A stretch of DNA of 64,000 nt from Streptomyces sp. R41. GTDB taxonomy: Bacteria; Actinomycetota; Actinomycetes; Streptomycetales; Streptomycetaceae. The DNA is taken from contig NZ_CP163443.1 of NCBI RefSeq assembly GCF_041053055.1, positions 4,757,001 through 4,821,000 of the forward strand. Reading direction: 5' to 3'. How positions within the stretch are numbered: the first letter of the stretch is position 1; each line of letters begins with the position of its first letter. The notes under the pieces are model-generated. The model was given only the letters and a program-made list of their open reading frames with translations, had not been told where the DNA came from and did no database searches. Shown here in pieces: positions 50,592 through 59,934 of this stretch. Position numbers and translations under genes: made by a program.

Positions 50592-51209
50592 TCAGCCGAG
50601 CGCCGCCTCCATCAGCACCGCCCACTGCTCCACCACCCGCTCCCGGCGCCCCCTGTCGTCGGTGAGGAGGTTGGCCAGGCCCAGGCCCCGGGCCATGTCC
50701 AGCAGGCCCTGGACCGTCTCGCGCACGCCGGGTCGGGTCTCGTCGGCGCCGAGGAGGTCGACCGCGATGCGGTGGGTCTCGCGGCCGACGCGGGCCTCCA
50801 GTTCGGTGACTCTCGGGCGGAGCTGCTCCTCGTTGGAGGCGGCGACCCAGAGATGGAGGGCGGCGCGGAAGAGGGGGCCGGTGTAGAGGTCGACGAGGGC
50901 GGCGACGACGGCGCGGCGGTCGGCGGCGCCGTCGGGGAAGAGGGCGCGCAGGGCGGTGGAGCGTTCCTCGGCGACGTACTCGACCGCCGCCGTGAAGAGG
51001 TCCTCGCGGGTCGGGAAGTGGTGCTGGGCGGCGCCCCGGGAGACGCCGGCGCGTTCGGCGACGACGGAGACCGTGGAGCCCGCCCAGCCGTGTTCGGCGA
51101 GACAGGCCACGGCGGCTGCCAGGAGCCGCTGCCGGGTCGCCCGGCTGCGGTCCTGCTTGGGGACATGCGGAAGACGCGCGGCATGCTCCGTCGTGCTCAC
51201 ACCACCCAT
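50592..51209 (-). CDS. TetR-family regulator at the end of the carboxylase operon
   Basis: This 205-residue TetR-type repressor has an HTH at about residues 20-65 (SRATRQRLLAAAVACLAEHGWAGSTVSVVAERAGVSRGAAQHHFPTREDLFTAAVEY) and a helical ligand domain (LFRAALHLWVAASNEEQLRPRV, LLDMARGLGLANLL). It is the last gene of the eight-gene minus-strand operon and overlaps the hydratase gene: ATG 51209 by 13 bp, or GTG 51200 by 4 bp, the latter being the usual spacing. It probably senses an acyl-CoA of the pathway and binds the palindrome at 60789 (inferred). Confidence 0.88.
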   Translation of the reverse strand: MGGVSTTEHAARLPHVPKQDRSRATRQRLLAAAVACLAEHGWAGSTVSVVAERAGVSRGAAQHHFPTREDLFTAAVEYVAEERSTALRALFPDGAADRRAVVAALVDLYTGPLFRAALHLWVAASNEEQLRPRVTELEARVGRETHRIAVDLLGADETRPGVRETVQGLLDMARGLGLANLLTDDRGRRERVVEQWAVLMEAALG

Positions 51210-51931
51210 GCGGGATCCCGTCGTTCGAGGAAGGCCGTCATCCCCTCGTGGGCCTGCGCGGAGGAGAACAGCCGGGCCGAGAGCGCGGTCAGTTCGGCCG
51301 CGTCCCGGTCGAAGGTTTCCAGCACCTTAGCCGTGAGCAGCTCTTTCGTCTCGGCGAGGGCTTGGGGGGACGCTCGGCGCAGGCCGTCGAGGATGGGGGC
51401 CAGTACGGCGTCGACGTCATCGCCTGTCGCCGTCAGGAGGCCCGTGCGGACCGCCTCCGCCGTGTCGAAGCGTTCGCCGGTGAGGTAGTAGCGGGCGAGG
51501 GCACGGGGGTCGGTGCGGGGCAGCAGGGGCAGCGAGATCACCGCGGGTGCGACGCCGATGCGTACCTCCGTGAAGGCGAAGGTGGCCTCCGTGGAGGCGG
51601 CCGCGATGTCGCAGGCGCCCAGCAGGCCGAGGCCGCCCGCCCGTACGTGTCCGGTCACCCGGGCCAGCACGGGTTTGCGCAGCTCGACGATCTGCCGCAG
51701 CAGCCCGACGAGGGCGTCCGGGTGCGGCGGGTCGCGCAGGTCGGCGCCCGCGCAGAACGTGTTCCCGGTGTGGGTGAGGACGATCGCGCGTACGTCGCCG
51801 TCCTTGCCGCACCGCGTGAGCGCGTCCGCCAGCTCGCCCACGAGGACGGCCGAGAGGGCGTTGCGATTGCCGGGCGAGTCGAGGGTGAGGGTGGTGATGG
51901 CGCGGTCCCGCGCCATGTGGACAACGGTCAT
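51197..51931 (-). CDS. enoyl-CoA hydratase of the AUH/LiuC/AtuE type
   Basis: This 244-residue crotonase has THTGNTFCAGADLRDPP and VRAGGLGLLGACDIAAASTEATFAFTEVRIGVAPAVISLPLLPRTDPRALARYYLTGERF. The TEVRIG...APAVIS block is the signature of AUH, LiuC and AtuE proteins, which hydrate 3-methylglutaconyl-CoA or isohexenylglutaconyl-CoA, the products of the biotin-dependent carboxylases in the leucine and terpene pathways. The Glu of the first crotonase pair is missing, the second (TEVR) is present, as in that group. It overlaps the CoA ligase by 4 bp (ATGA). The carboxylase in the same operon supports the assignment. Confidence 0.87.
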   Translation of the reverse strand: MTVVHMARDRAITTLTLDSPGNRNALSAVLVGELADALTRCGKDGDVRAIVLTHTGNTFCAGADLRDPPHPDALVGLLRQIVELRKPVLARVTGHVRAGGLGLLGACDIAAASTEATFAFTEVRIGVAPAVISLPLLPRTDPRALARYYLTGERFDTAEAVRTGLLTATGDDVDAVLAPILDGLRRASPQALAETKELLTAKVLETFDRDAAELTALSARLFSSAQAHEGMTAFLERRDPAWVV

Positions 51932-53493
51932 GAGCGGCCCCGCAGTTCCCGTCGCAGGATCTTCCCGGAGGCCGCCCGCGGGACGCCCTCGATGAAGGAG
52001 ACGGCACGGACCCTCTTGTACGGGGCGACGCGTTCGGCGACGTACATCATGACCTCTCCTTCGGAGAGGTCGGTCGCGGACGGCTGGCGGACCACGTAGG
52101 CGTGGGGGACTTCATTGTTGTCCTCGTTGTAGGCGCCTATGACGGCTGCGTCGGCGATGCCGGGGTGCGTGAGCAGCAGCGCTTCGAGTTCGGCGGGGGC
52201 GACCTGGAAGCCCTTGTACTTGATGAGTTCCTTGACGCGGTCGACGACGAACAGCCAGCCCTCGGCGTCCGTGTAGCCGACGTCTCCGGTGTGCAGCCAG
52301 CCGTCGGGGTCGATCATCGCGGCGGTGGCGTCGGGGCGGCCCAGGTAGCCCTTCATGACCTGGGGGCCGCGGATGGCGATCTCTCCGGCCTCGCCGACGC
52401 CCAGCTCCTTGTCGGGGTCGTCGAGGGAGACGATGCGCATCTCGGTGCCGGCGATGAGCCTGCCGACCGTTCCGGGGGGTGCGTCCGGGGTGTTCAGGGG
52501 CACCAGGTGGGTGCAGGGCGAGAGTTCGGTCATGCCGTAGCCCTGGCCGATGGGCGGCAGCCCGAGCCGCTGCGAGCAGGCCTGTGCCAGTTTCGCGTCC
52601 AGGGGGGCGGCGGAGGAAATGACGTGCTTCAGGGACGACAGGTCGTACTGGGCGACGGCCGAGTGCTTGGCGAGGGCGAGGACGATCGGCGGGGCCACGA
52701 ACAGCACGTTGATGCGGTGCTTCTCGATGGCCGCGAGGAACGTGTCCAGGTCGAAGCGGGGCAGTACGACGACGGTGGCGCCCTGCCGCAACGGGGCGTT
52801 CATCAGGGCCGTCAGCCCGTAGATGTGGAAGAACGGCAGCACGGCGAGGATGCGGTCGCCGGGGCCCAGGGGCATGGACGGCACGAGCTGCGCGAGGTTG
52901 GTGGCTATGGACCGATGGGTGAGCATCACGCCCTTGGGGATGCCGGTCGTCCCCGAGGAGTACGGGAGGGCGGCGACGTCGGCCACGGGGTCGATGTCGA
53001 TCCGCGGTTCGGGCGCGGTGGTGCCGAGCAGGTCGATCAGCGAGCGGTGCCCGGGAGCCTGGTCGCAGACGAAGATCTCGCGTACGCCGCCCGCGAGTTC
53101 GGCTGCCGCGCGGGCGGTCTCCAGGAGGGGTGACACGGTGACGATCCAGGCGGCCGCGCTGTCGCGCAGCTGCTTGGCGAACTCCTCGGGCGTGGCGAGC
53201 GGGTGCACGGTCGTGACCGATGCCCCCGCGCGCGTGGCGGCGTAGAACGCCGTCGGGAAGGCGATGGTGTTCGGGCTGTGCAAGGCGAGCACGTCGCCCT
53301 TGCGGACGCCCGAGTCGGCGAACGCGGCGGCCAGCAGCCGGTGGAAGCGGTCCAGTTGTTCGTACGTGAGCGTGGTTCCGTCGACGCCGTCGACGAGCGC
53401 GGGCGTGTCGCCGCGCCCTGCGGCGCGGCCGAGGACGGCGTCGTGGATGGGTTCCTCGACGGCCGGGACGTCTGCGTACTGGCTGCGGAACAC
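51928..53493 (-). CDS. cinnamate/4-coumarate-type CoA ligase
   Basis: This 521-residue ANL enzyme is close to the S. coelicolor cinnamate:CoA ligase (ScCCL, SCO4383, compared from memory). It has YSSGTTGIPKGVMLTHRSIATNL, FFHIYGLTALMNAPLRQGA, GYGMTELSPCTHLVPL, YTDAEGWLFVVDRVKELIKYKGFQVAPAELEALLL and the catalytic Lys in PRAASGKILRREL. ScCCL activates cinnamate and 4-coumarate in vitro. The operon context here (carboxylase, AUH-like hydratase, AtuA-like protein) points instead to a branched or terpenoid acid as natural substrate. Start ATG 53493; it overlaps the hydratase by 4 bp. Confidence 0.92.
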   Translation of the reverse strand: MFRSQYADVPAVEEPIHDAVLGRAAGRGDTPALVDGVDGTTLTYEQLDRFHRLLAAAFADSGVRKGDVLALHSPNTIAFPTAFYAATRAGASVTTVHPLATPEEFAKQLRDSAAAWIVTVSPLLETARAAAELAGGVREIFVCDQAPGHRSLIDLLGTTAPEPRIDIDPVADVAALPYSSGTTGIPKGVMLTHRSIATNLAQLVPSMPLGPGDRILAVLPFFHIYGLTALMNAPLRQGATVVVLPRFDLDTFLAAIEKHRINVLFVAPPIVLALAKHSAVAQYDLSSLKHVISSAAPLDAKLAQACSQRLGLPPIGQGYGMTELSPCTHLVPLNTPDAPPGTVGRLIAGTEMRIVSLDDPDKELGVGEAGEIAIRGPQVMKGYLGRPDATAAMIDPDGWLHTGDVGYTDAEGWLFVVDRVKELIKYKGFQVAPAELEALLLTHPGIADAAVIGAYNEDNNEVPHAYVVRQPSATDLSEGEVMMYVAERVAPYKRVRAVSFIEGVPRAASGKILRRELRGRS

Positions 53494-53514
53494 GGTTCCT
53501 CCTAGAGCGGCTCG

Positions 53515-54675
53515 CTAGTACGACTTGGGCAGGCCCAGGGTCTGGTGGGAGACGTAGTTGAGAATCATCTCCCTGCTGACCGGTGCGATACGAGACACGC
53601 GCGACGCGGTAATCAGTGAGGCGAGGCCGAATTCACGGGTGAGGCCGTTGCCGCCCAGGGTGTGCACGGCCTGGTCGACGGCCTTCACACAGGCTTCGGC
53701 GGCCGCGTACTTGGCCATGTTGGCGGCCTCTCCGGCCGCGACATCGTCCCCGGAGTCGTACAGGAACGCCGCCTTCTGCATCATCAGGCGGGCGAGTTCG
53801 AGCTCGATGTGGGACTGCGCCAGGGGGTGTGCGATCGCCTGGTGGGCGCCGATGGGCTCCTTCCAGACGGTGCGTTCGCGCGCGTACTCGACGGCCCTGG
53901 AGAGCGCGTAGCGGCCCATGCCGATCGCGAACGCGGCCGTCATGACGCGCTCGGGGTTGAGCCCGGCGAACAGCTGGAGCAGGCCCGCGTCCTCGTCGCC
54001 GACGAGCGCGTCGGCGGGCAGCCGTACGTCGTCCAGGGTCAGCTCGAACTGCTTCTCCGCGCCCTGGAGTTCCATGTCGATCTGCCGCCGCTCGAAGCCG
54101 TCGGCGTCGCGCGGGACGATGAACAGGCAGGGCTTGAGCCGGCCCGTCCGCGCGTCCTCGGCGCGTCCCACGATGAGCGTCGCGTCGGCGATGTCGACGC
54201 CGGAGATGAACACCTTGCGGCCGGTGAGGACCCAGGTGTCGCCGTCGCGGCGGGCCGTGGTGGTGATCCGGTGGGAGTTGGATCCCGCGTCGGGCTCGGT
54301 GATGCCGAAGGCCATGGTGCGGGTGCCGTCGCTCAAGGGCGGCAGCCACTCCCGCTTCTGCGCCTCGGTGCCGAAGCGGGCGATCACCGTGCCGCAGATC
54401 GCCGGCGAGACGACCATCATCAGCAGCGGGCAGCCGGCCGCGCCCAACTCCTCCAGGACGATGGAGAGTTCGGCTATGCCGCCGCCTCCGCCGCCGTATG
54501 CCTCCGGCAGGTTGACGCCGAGGTAGCCGAGCTTGGCCGCCTCGGACCAGAGTTCGTCCGGGTGACCGCCTTCGGCGATGACCTTGGTGAGGTAGTCGCG
54601 GCCGTAGCGCTTGCCCAGGGCGGCCACGGCGGAGCGGAGGGCTTTGTGCTCTTCGGTCTCAATGGCAAGGCTCAT
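53515..54675 (-). CDS. acyl-CoA dehydrogenase of the Atu/Liu-like operon
   Basis: This 386-residue ACAD has GITEPDAGSNSHRITTTARRDGD and WVLTGRKVFISGVDIADATLIVG in the FAD/substrate and middle domains. It has GFERRQIDMELQGAEKQFELTLDDVRLP and a C-terminal HTLGGNGLTREFGLASLITASRVSRIAPVSREMILNYV. The YEGT catalytic motif is replaced by IAPVS, as in ACAD lineages that take their base from helix G. In this operon it would desaturate the acyl-CoA before carboxylation, like AtuD (citronellyl-CoA) or isovaleryl-CoA dehydrogenase. ATG 54675 has AGGAG upstream, 93 bp after the carboxylase stop. Confidence 0.9.
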   Translation of the reverse strand: MSLAIETEEHKALRSAVAALGKRYGRDYLTKVIAEGGHPDELWSEAAKLGYLGVNLPEAYGGGGGGIAELSIVLEELGAAGCPLLMMVVSPAICGTVIARFGTEAQKREWLPPLSDGTRTMAFGITEPDAGSNSHRITTTARRDGDTWVLTGRKVFISGVDIADATLIVGRAEDARTGRLKPCLFIVPRDADGFERRQIDMELQGAEKQFELTLDDVRLPADALVGDEDAGLLQLFAGLNPERVMTAAFAIGMGRYALSRAVEYARERTVWKEPIGAHQAIAHPLAQSHIELELARLMMQKAAFLYDSGDDVAAGEAANMAKYAAAEACVKAVDQAVHTLGGNGLTREFGLASLITASRVSRIAPVSREMILNYVSHQTLGLPKSY

Positions 54676-54759
54676 CGGGGCTCCTGAGGCTGTCTCGACA
54701 GTGCGGGTCGTATGTGGTTGCTCGCGCCCACGCGGCGGAGCCGCATGGTGTTGCAGCCC

Positions 54760-54780
54760 CGCGCCCCTTAAAGGGGCGCG
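54760..54780. repeat. stem-loop spanning the carboxylase alpha stop codon (family A remnant)
   Basis: CGCGCCCCTT-A-AAGGGGCGCG is a perfect 10-bp hairpin that includes the TAA stop and last codons of the carboxylase alpha gene. It resembles the first hairpin of the 30752 element. It may reduce read-through into the ACAD, ligase, hydratase and TetR genes, or protect the upstream mRNA. Confidence 0.7.
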
Positions 54781-56618
54781 TTGTGCTGGACCACGGCCAG
54801 AAGGGTGCCGACCTCCACCTGCTGGCCGGGTGTCGCGTGCAGGGCCGTGAGAGTGCCGGAGGCGGGCGCGGAGATCTTGTGCTCCATCTTCATCGCCTCC
54901 AGCCACAGCAGGGGCTCTCCGGCCCGTACAGCGGCTCCTACGGCCAGCCCCTCCGACACCCGGACCACCGTGCCGGGCATCGGTGCGAGCAGTGAGCCGG
55001 GGGCGCGTTCCGCGGCCGGATCGGGGAAGCGGGGCAGGGCGGTGAGGGCGGTCGCGTTCACGAAGACCTGGTCGTCGTAGCGCGCGATCTCGAACTTCCG
55101 TCGTACGCCGCCCACTTCGAGTACGACGAGACCGGCGTCGGCGTGCACCACGCGCACCCCGTCGGCGGTCAGGCCCTCGCGGGTGTGCCGGTAGTGGACT
55201 TCGTGCTCGGTGCCCGCCATGAGGTAGCGCTTGGCCTGGGGCTGCGAGGGAAGGTTCCGCCAGCCGCCGAACCTGGAGCGCCCGTACGCGTCCGCGAGGG
55301 CGGCGGCCAAGGGGGCGTGCGGGTCGCCCGTCCCAAGGTTCGTCAGATCGGCGAGGTGGCGCTCGTAGAAGCCCGTGTCCATCCGGGCCGTGGTGAACTC
55401 CTCGTGCCGCAGCGACCGTACGAGCAGGTCCCTGTTGGTGACCGGGCCGTGGATCGTCGCCCTCTCCAGGGCGCCCGACAGTCGGCGGAGGGCCTCCGCG
55501 CGCGTGAGCGCGTGGGCGACGGCCTTGGCGAGCATCGGGTCGTAGTGGATGCCGATGGGGTCGCCGTCGGTGTAGCCGGTGTCGAGGCGGATGCCGTCCG
55601 GGACGGCGAGACGGTGCAGGGTGCCGGTCTGCGGGGCCCACGCGCCGGCCGGGTCCTCCGCGTACAGGCGGGCCTCGACCGCGTGGCCACGCGCGCGTGG
55701 AGGGTCGTTTTCGAGCGCCGCGCCCTCCGCGACCTGGATCTGCAGGGCCACGAGGTCGATTCCGAAGACGGCTTCCGTCACGGGGTGTTCGACCTGGAGG
55801 CGGGTGTTCATCTCCAGGAAGTGCGCCCGGCCGTCGGCGACCAGGAACTCGACCGTGCCGGCGCCCACGTAGTCGACGGCGCGGGCGGCGCGTACGGACA
55901 GGTCGTACAGCGTCTGGGTGAGGTCGCCGAGACCCGGCGCGGGAGCCTCCTCGATGACCTTCTGGTGGCGCCGTTGGAGGGAGCAGTCGCGGGTGCCGAG
56001 TGCCCACACCGTGCCGTGCGTGTCGGCGAGGATCTGCACCTCGACGTGCCTGCCGCCCTCCACGTAGGGCTCGACGAAGACCTCCCCGTCCCCGAAGGCG
56101 CCGAGCGCCTCGGCACGGGCGGCGGTCAACTCGGCGTCCAGCTGCGCCAGTTCCCTTACGACGCGCATACCGCGCCCACCACCGCCGGCGGCCGCCTTCA
56201 CCAGCACGGGGAGGTCGTCGGCCGTCACCTCCGACAGGGTTTCGATCCCCATCAACTTCTTGGCACGCGTCTTCGAGGCCATCGCCTCGATCGCCTCGGG
56301 CGGCGGCCCGATCCAGACGAGGCCCGCGTCGAGGACGGCCCGCGCGAAGTCGGCGTTCTCGGAGAGGAAGCCGTACCCGGGGTGCACGGCGTCCGCGCCG
56401 GCGCTCAGGGCCGCCTTCACGATCAGATCGCCGCGCAGATACGTCTCCGAGGGCGCCGCCCCCGGCAGCCGTACCGCCGCGTCGGCCACGCGCGCGTGGA
56501 GGGCGTTCTCGTCGGCGTCGGAGTGCACGGCGACGGTTCGGATTCCCAACTCGTGGCAGGTACGGAAGACACGGCACGCGATCTCGCCGCGGTTGGCGAC
56601 GAGCACAGAAGTGATCAC
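54768..56618 (-). CDS. biotin-dependent acyl-CoA carboxylase alpha subunit (BC + BCCP)
   Basis: This 616-residue protein has biotin carboxylase at residues 1-450: SVLVANRGEIACRVFRTCHELGI, VKAAAGGGGRGMRVV (ATP-grasp glycine loop), EMNTRLQVEHPVTEAV (catalytic R/E) and GHAVEARLYAEDP. A BT-like middle domain follows, and the C-terminal biotinyl domain has LLWLEAMKMEHKISAPASGTL with the biotinylated Lys. This matches AtuF/LiuD/AccA3-type alpha chains. Together with the beta chain just upstream it would carboxylate a branched enoyl-CoA with bicarbonate and ATP. GTG 56618 is 8 bp after the beta stop, with GAGGGAT as ribosome site. Confidence 0.93.
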   Translation of the reverse strand: MITSVLVANRGEIACRVFRTCHELGIRTVAVHSDADENALHARVADAAVRLPGAAPSETYLRGDLIVKAALSAGADAVHPGYGFLSENADFARAVLDAGLVWIGPPPEAIEAMASKTRAKKLMGIETLSEVTADDLPVLVKAAAGGGGRGMRVVRELAQLDAELTAARAEALGAFGDGEVFVEPYVEGGRHVEVQILADTHGTVWALGTRDCSLQRRHQKVIEEAPAPGLGDLTQTLYDLSVRAARAVDYVGAGTVEFLVADGRAHFLEMNTRLQVEHPVTEAVFGIDLVALQIQVAEGAALENDPPRARGHAVEARLYAEDPAGAWAPQTGTLHRLAVPDGIRLDTGYTDGDPIGIHYDPMLAKAVAHALTRAEALRRLSGALERATIHGPVTNRDLLVRSLRHEEFTTARMDTGFYERHLADLTNLGTGDPHAPLAAALADAYGRSRFGGWRNLPSQPQAKRYLMAGTEHEVHYRHTREGLTADGVRVVHADAGLVVLEVGGVRRKFEIARYDDQVFVNATALTALPRFPDPAAERAPGSLLAPMPGTVVRVSEGLAVGAAVRAGEPLLWLEAMKMEHKISAPASGTLTALHATPGQQVEVGTLLAVVQHNAPL

Positions 56619-56626
56619 TGGATCCC

Positions 56627-58234
56627 TCACATCCGGAAGACGCCGAAGCCGCCACGCGCGCCCTCGTACGGCGCCGTGTGGATCGCGGACAGGCACAGGC
56701 CGAGGACGGTGCGGGTGTCGCGCGGGTCGATGACCCCGTCGTCGTACAGCCGCCCGGACAGGAACATCGGCAGGGACTCGGACTCGATCTGCTGCTCCAC
56801 CATGGCGCGCAGGGCGGCGTCGGCGTCCTCGTCGTACGGCTGCCCCTTCGCCGCCGCCGACTGCCGGGCGACGATGGACAGGACGCCCGCGAGCTGCTGG
56901 GGGCCCATGACGGCCGACTTGGCACTGGGCCAGGCGAACAGGAAGCGCGGGTCGTACGCCCGCCCGCACATCCCGTAGTGACCGGCCCCGTAGGAGGCAC
57001 CCATCAGGACGGAGAGATGCGGGACGCGCGAATTGCTGACCGCGTTGATCATCATCGCGCCGTGCTTGATGATGCCGCCCTGCTCGTACTCCTTGCCGAC
57101 CATGTAGCCGGTGGTGTTGTGCAGGAAGAGGAGGGGAATGTCCCTCTGGTTGGCGAGCTGGATGAACTGGGCGGCCTTCTGCGACTCGGCGCTGAAGAGC
57201 ACGCCCTGGGCGTTGGCGAGGACGCCGACGGGGTAGCCGTGGAGCGTCGCCCAGCCGGTCGTGAGGCTCGTCCCGTAGAAGGGCTTGAACTCGTCGAAGT
57301 CCGAGCCGTCGACGATGCGGGCGATGACCTCGCGCGGGTCGAAGGGGTGCTTCAGGTCGCCGGGGACGATCCCCAGGAGCTCGTCCTCGTCGTACTTGGG
57401 CGGGGCCGCCGGGCCCGGATCGCCGTACGCCTTGCGGTGGTTGAGCCGGGCGACAACGCGCCGGGCCTGTCGCAGCGCGTCCTGCTCGTCGACGGCGAAG
57501 TAGTCCGCGAGACCCGACACGCGCGCGTGCATCTCGGCGCCGCCCAGGGACTCGTCGTCGCTCTCCTCGCCGGTGGCCATCTTCACCAGCGGGGGCCCGC
57601 CCAGGAAGACCTTGGCCCGCTCCTTGACCATGATCACGTGGTCGGACATGCCGGGGATGTACGCGCCTCCGGCGGTGGAGTTCCCGAAGACCACGGCCAC
57701 GGTGGGGATTCCGGCCGCCGACAGGCGCGTGATGTCGCGGAAGATCGCGCCCCCAGGGATGAAGATCTCCTTCTGGGAGGGCAGATCGGCGCCGCCCGAC
57801 TCGACGAGGCTGATACAGGGCAGCCGGTTGGCGAGGGCGATGTCATTGGCCCGCAGCGCCTTCTTCAGGCTCCACGGGTTGCTGGCACCGCCGCGCACGG
57901 TCGGGTCGTTCGCCGTGATCAGGCACTCCACGCCCTCGACGACCCCGATGCCGGTGACGAGCGAGGCGCCGACTGTGTACTCGGGGGAGGCGCTCCCCCA
58001 GGCCGCGAGCGGCGACAGCTCCAGGAACGGCGTGTCCGGGTCGAGCAGCAGCTCGATCCGCTCCCGCGCGAGCAGCTTGCCGCGCCCCCGATGCCGGGCG
58101 ACGTACTTCTCGCCGCCGCCCGCGAGCGCCTTGGCATGCTCGGCGTCCAACTCGGCGAGCTTGGTGAGCATGGCTTCGCGGTGGGCGGTGTAGTCGGGGC
58201 TGTTGATGTCGAGCGCGGAGGTCAGGACGGTCAC
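56627..58234 (-). CDS. acyl-CoA carboxylase carboxyltransferase (beta) subunit
   Basis: This 535-residue carboxyltransferase of the MCC/GCC/PCC type has RHRGRGKLLARERIELLLDPDTPFLELSPLA, NDPTVRGGASNPWSLKKALRAN, CISLVESGGADLPSQ, FGNSTAGGAYIPGMSDHVIMV, then DFDEFKPFYGTSLTTGWATLHGYPVGVLANAQGVLFSAESQKAAQFIQLANQ and LSVLMGASYGAGHYGMCGRAYDPRFLFAWPSAKSAVMGP. The last block is shared by methylcrotonyl- and geranyl-CoA carboxylases (LiuB/AtuC). GTG 58234 overlaps the DUF1446 stop by 4 bp. Confidence 0.94.
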   Translation of the reverse strand: MTVLTSALDINSPDYTAHREAMLTKLAELDAEHAKALAGGGEKYVARHRGRGKLLARERIELLLDPDTPFLELSPLAAWGSASPEYTVGASLVTGIGVVEGVECLITANDPTVRGGASNPWSLKKALRANDIALANRLPCISLVESGGADLPSQKEIFIPGGAIFRDITRLSAAGIPTVAVVFGNSTAGGAYIPGMSDHVIMVKERAKVFLGGPPLVKMATGEESDDESLGGAEMHARVSGLADYFAVDEQDALRQARRVVARLNHRKAYGDPGPAAPPKYDEDELLGIVPGDLKHPFDPREVIARIVDGSDFDEFKPFYGTSLTTGWATLHGYPVGVLANAQGVLFSAESQKAAQFIQLANQRDIPLLFLHNTTGYMVGKEYEQGGIIKHGAMMINAVSNSRVPHLSVLMGASYGAGHYGMCGRAYDPRFLFAWPSAKSAVMGPQQLAGVLSIVARQSAAAKGQPYDEDADAALRAMVEQQIESESLPMFLSGRLYDDGVIDPRDTRTVLGLCLSAIHTAPYEGARGGFGVFRM

Positions 58235-59934
58235 AGGAGGGTCTCCGGTATGTCCAGGTGGCGGGAGCGGAGCCATTCGCCGAGGGCCTTGGCCTGGGGG
58301 TCGAAACGGGCCTGGGAGGCGACGCCTTCGCCGAGGATGCCTTCGACGACGAAGTTGAGGGCGCGGAGGTTGGGCAGTGTGTGACGGACAACTTTCAGAT
58401 GACAGCTTTCAGTTATCAGATTCTGAAATCTGTCAGTTGTCAGTTGATGAGCCATCCATCGCCAGGCGTCATCCGTGCGCGCCCACACGCCGACGTTGGC
58501 GTTCCCGCCCTTGTCCCCGCTCCGGGCACCGGCGATGAGGCCCAGGGGAGCACGGCGGGTCGGTCCGGTCAGGGCCAACGGCTCGGGCAACGGCGGTTCT
58601 TCGAGCGTCTCCAGTACGCGGGTGTCCCCGGCCGGAGCCACATGAACCCGTCGCCCGTCATCGAGGACCGCCACATGGTCCACGGCACCATGGGGAACGT
58701 ACACATCCTCGAAGACCCCATAAGGCGCGCCCGTCCCAGGTGGCGCCATCACATGGAATCCGGGGTAGCTCGCCAGCGCCAGCTCGACGGCGGCGCCGCT
58801 GAGCGCCCGGCCCACCGCGTCCTGGTCCGCGTCCCGCACGACGAGTCGGAGCAGTGCGCTCGCGGTCTCCTCGGTGGGGGCGTCGGGGTGGTCGGTGCGG
58901 GCGAGGTCCCAGCGGACGTCCGCCGGGCGGGACTTGGCAGTGTCGAGCGCGGCCTCCATCTGGTCCCGCACGAGGGCGGCCTTCTGCTCGATGTCGAGCC
59001 CCGTCAGGACGAACACGACCTCGTTGCGGAAGCCGCCGAGCCGGTTGAGACCGACCTTGAGGGTCGGAGGCGGGGCCTCGCCGCGCACGCCCTCGATCCG
59101 TACCCGGTCGGGGCCCTCCTGGGTGAGCCGGACCGAGTCCAGCCGGGCGGTGACGTCGGGGCCCGCGTACCGGGCGCCCTGTGTCTCGTACAGGAGTTGG
59201 GCCGTGACCGTGCCCACGTCGACGAGGCCGCCAGTGCCGTCGTGCTTGGTGATGGCGCTCGTGCCGTCCTCGTGGAGTTCGGCGAGCGGGAAACCGGGGT
59301 GGCGCAGGGTCGCCGGGTCGTGATCGGCGAAGAAGGCGTAGTTGCCGCCGGTGGCCTGGGTGCCGCACTCCAGGACGTGTCCGGCGACGACGGCGCCCGC
59401 GAGCCGGTCGTACTCGCGCGGCCCCCAGCCGAAGTGGGCGACGGCGGGCCCGGTGACGAGCGCGGCGTCCGTGACCCGCCCCGTGACGACGATGTCCGCG
59501 CCCTCGCGCAGGCACGCGGCGATGCCCGCGCCGCCGAGGTAGGCATGCGCGGCGAGACTCCCCGCGTACCGGTGCGTCAGGTCGTCGCCCTCGACGTGGG
59601 CGACGCGTACCGGGATGCCGAGCCGGTCGGCCAACGCGCGTACGGCGTCGGCGAGTCCGGCCGGGTTGAGGCCGCCCGCGTTCGCGACGACGCGCACGCC
59701 ACGCTCGTGCGCGAGGCCTAGGCACTCCTCCAGTTGGCCCAGGAAGGTCTTGGCGTATCCGCGCTTGGGGTCCTTCAGGCGGTCGCGGCCGAGGATGAGC
59801 ATCGTCAGCTCGGCGAGGTAGTCGCCCGTGAGGACGTCCAGCGGGCCGCCGGTGAGCATCTCGCGCATGGCGTCGAAGCGGTCCCCGTAGAAGCCGGAGG
59901 CGTTGCCGATGCGCAGCGGTCGTACGGCGGTCAC
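58231..59934 (-). CDS. DUF1446 / AtuA-like acyclic terpene utilisation protein
   Basis: This 567-residue protein has the DUF1446 N-terminal domain ([92 protein letters not shown]) and the C-terminal AtuA-associated domain ([26 protein letters not shown] to [38 protein letters not shown]). AtuA is essential for citronellol/geraniol use in Pseudomonas, but its chemistry is unknown. GTG 59934 overlaps the preceding stop by 4 bp. Codons for [20 protein letters not shown] form an AT-rich patch (58391-58450 is 22/60 G+C), very unlike the rest. Confidence 0.9.
   Translation of the reverse strand: MTAVRPLRIGNASGFYGDRFDAMREMLTGGPLDVLTGDYLAELTMLILGRDRLKDPKRGYAKTFLGQLEECLGLAHERGVRVVANAGGLNPAGLADAVRALADRLGIPVRVAHVEGDDLTHRYAGSLAAHAYLGGAGIAACLREGADIVVTGRVTDAALVTGPAVAHFGWGPREYDRLAGAVVAGHVLECGTQATGGNYAFFADHDPATLRHPGFPLAELHEDGTSAITKHDGTGGLVDVGTVTAQLLYETQGARYAGPDVTARLDSVRLTQEGPDRVRIEGVRGEAPPPTLKVGLNRLGGFRNEVVFVLTGLDIEQKAALVRDQMEAALDTAKSRPADVRWDLARTDHPDAPTEETASALLRLVVRDADQDAVGRALSGAAVELALASYPGFHVMAPPGTGAPYGVFEDVYVPHGAVDHVAVLDDGRRVHVAPAGDTRVLETLEEPPLPEPLALTGPTRRAPLGLIAGARSGDKGGNANVGVWARTDDAWRWMAHQLTTDRFQNLITESCHLKVVRHTLPNLRALNFVVEGILGEGVASQARFDPQAKALGEWLRSRHLDIPETLL

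Noticed and set aside
53515..57000. 1161-codon minus-strand frame
   Set aside because: Only the last 386 codons are the acyl-CoA dehydrogenase; the upstream part is out of frame with the carboxylase alpha gene and is Arg/Pro-rich.
58417..58432. AT-rich palindrome as a phage attachment site
   Set aside because: No integrase, no flanking repeat, no tRNA; the surrounding gene is intact.
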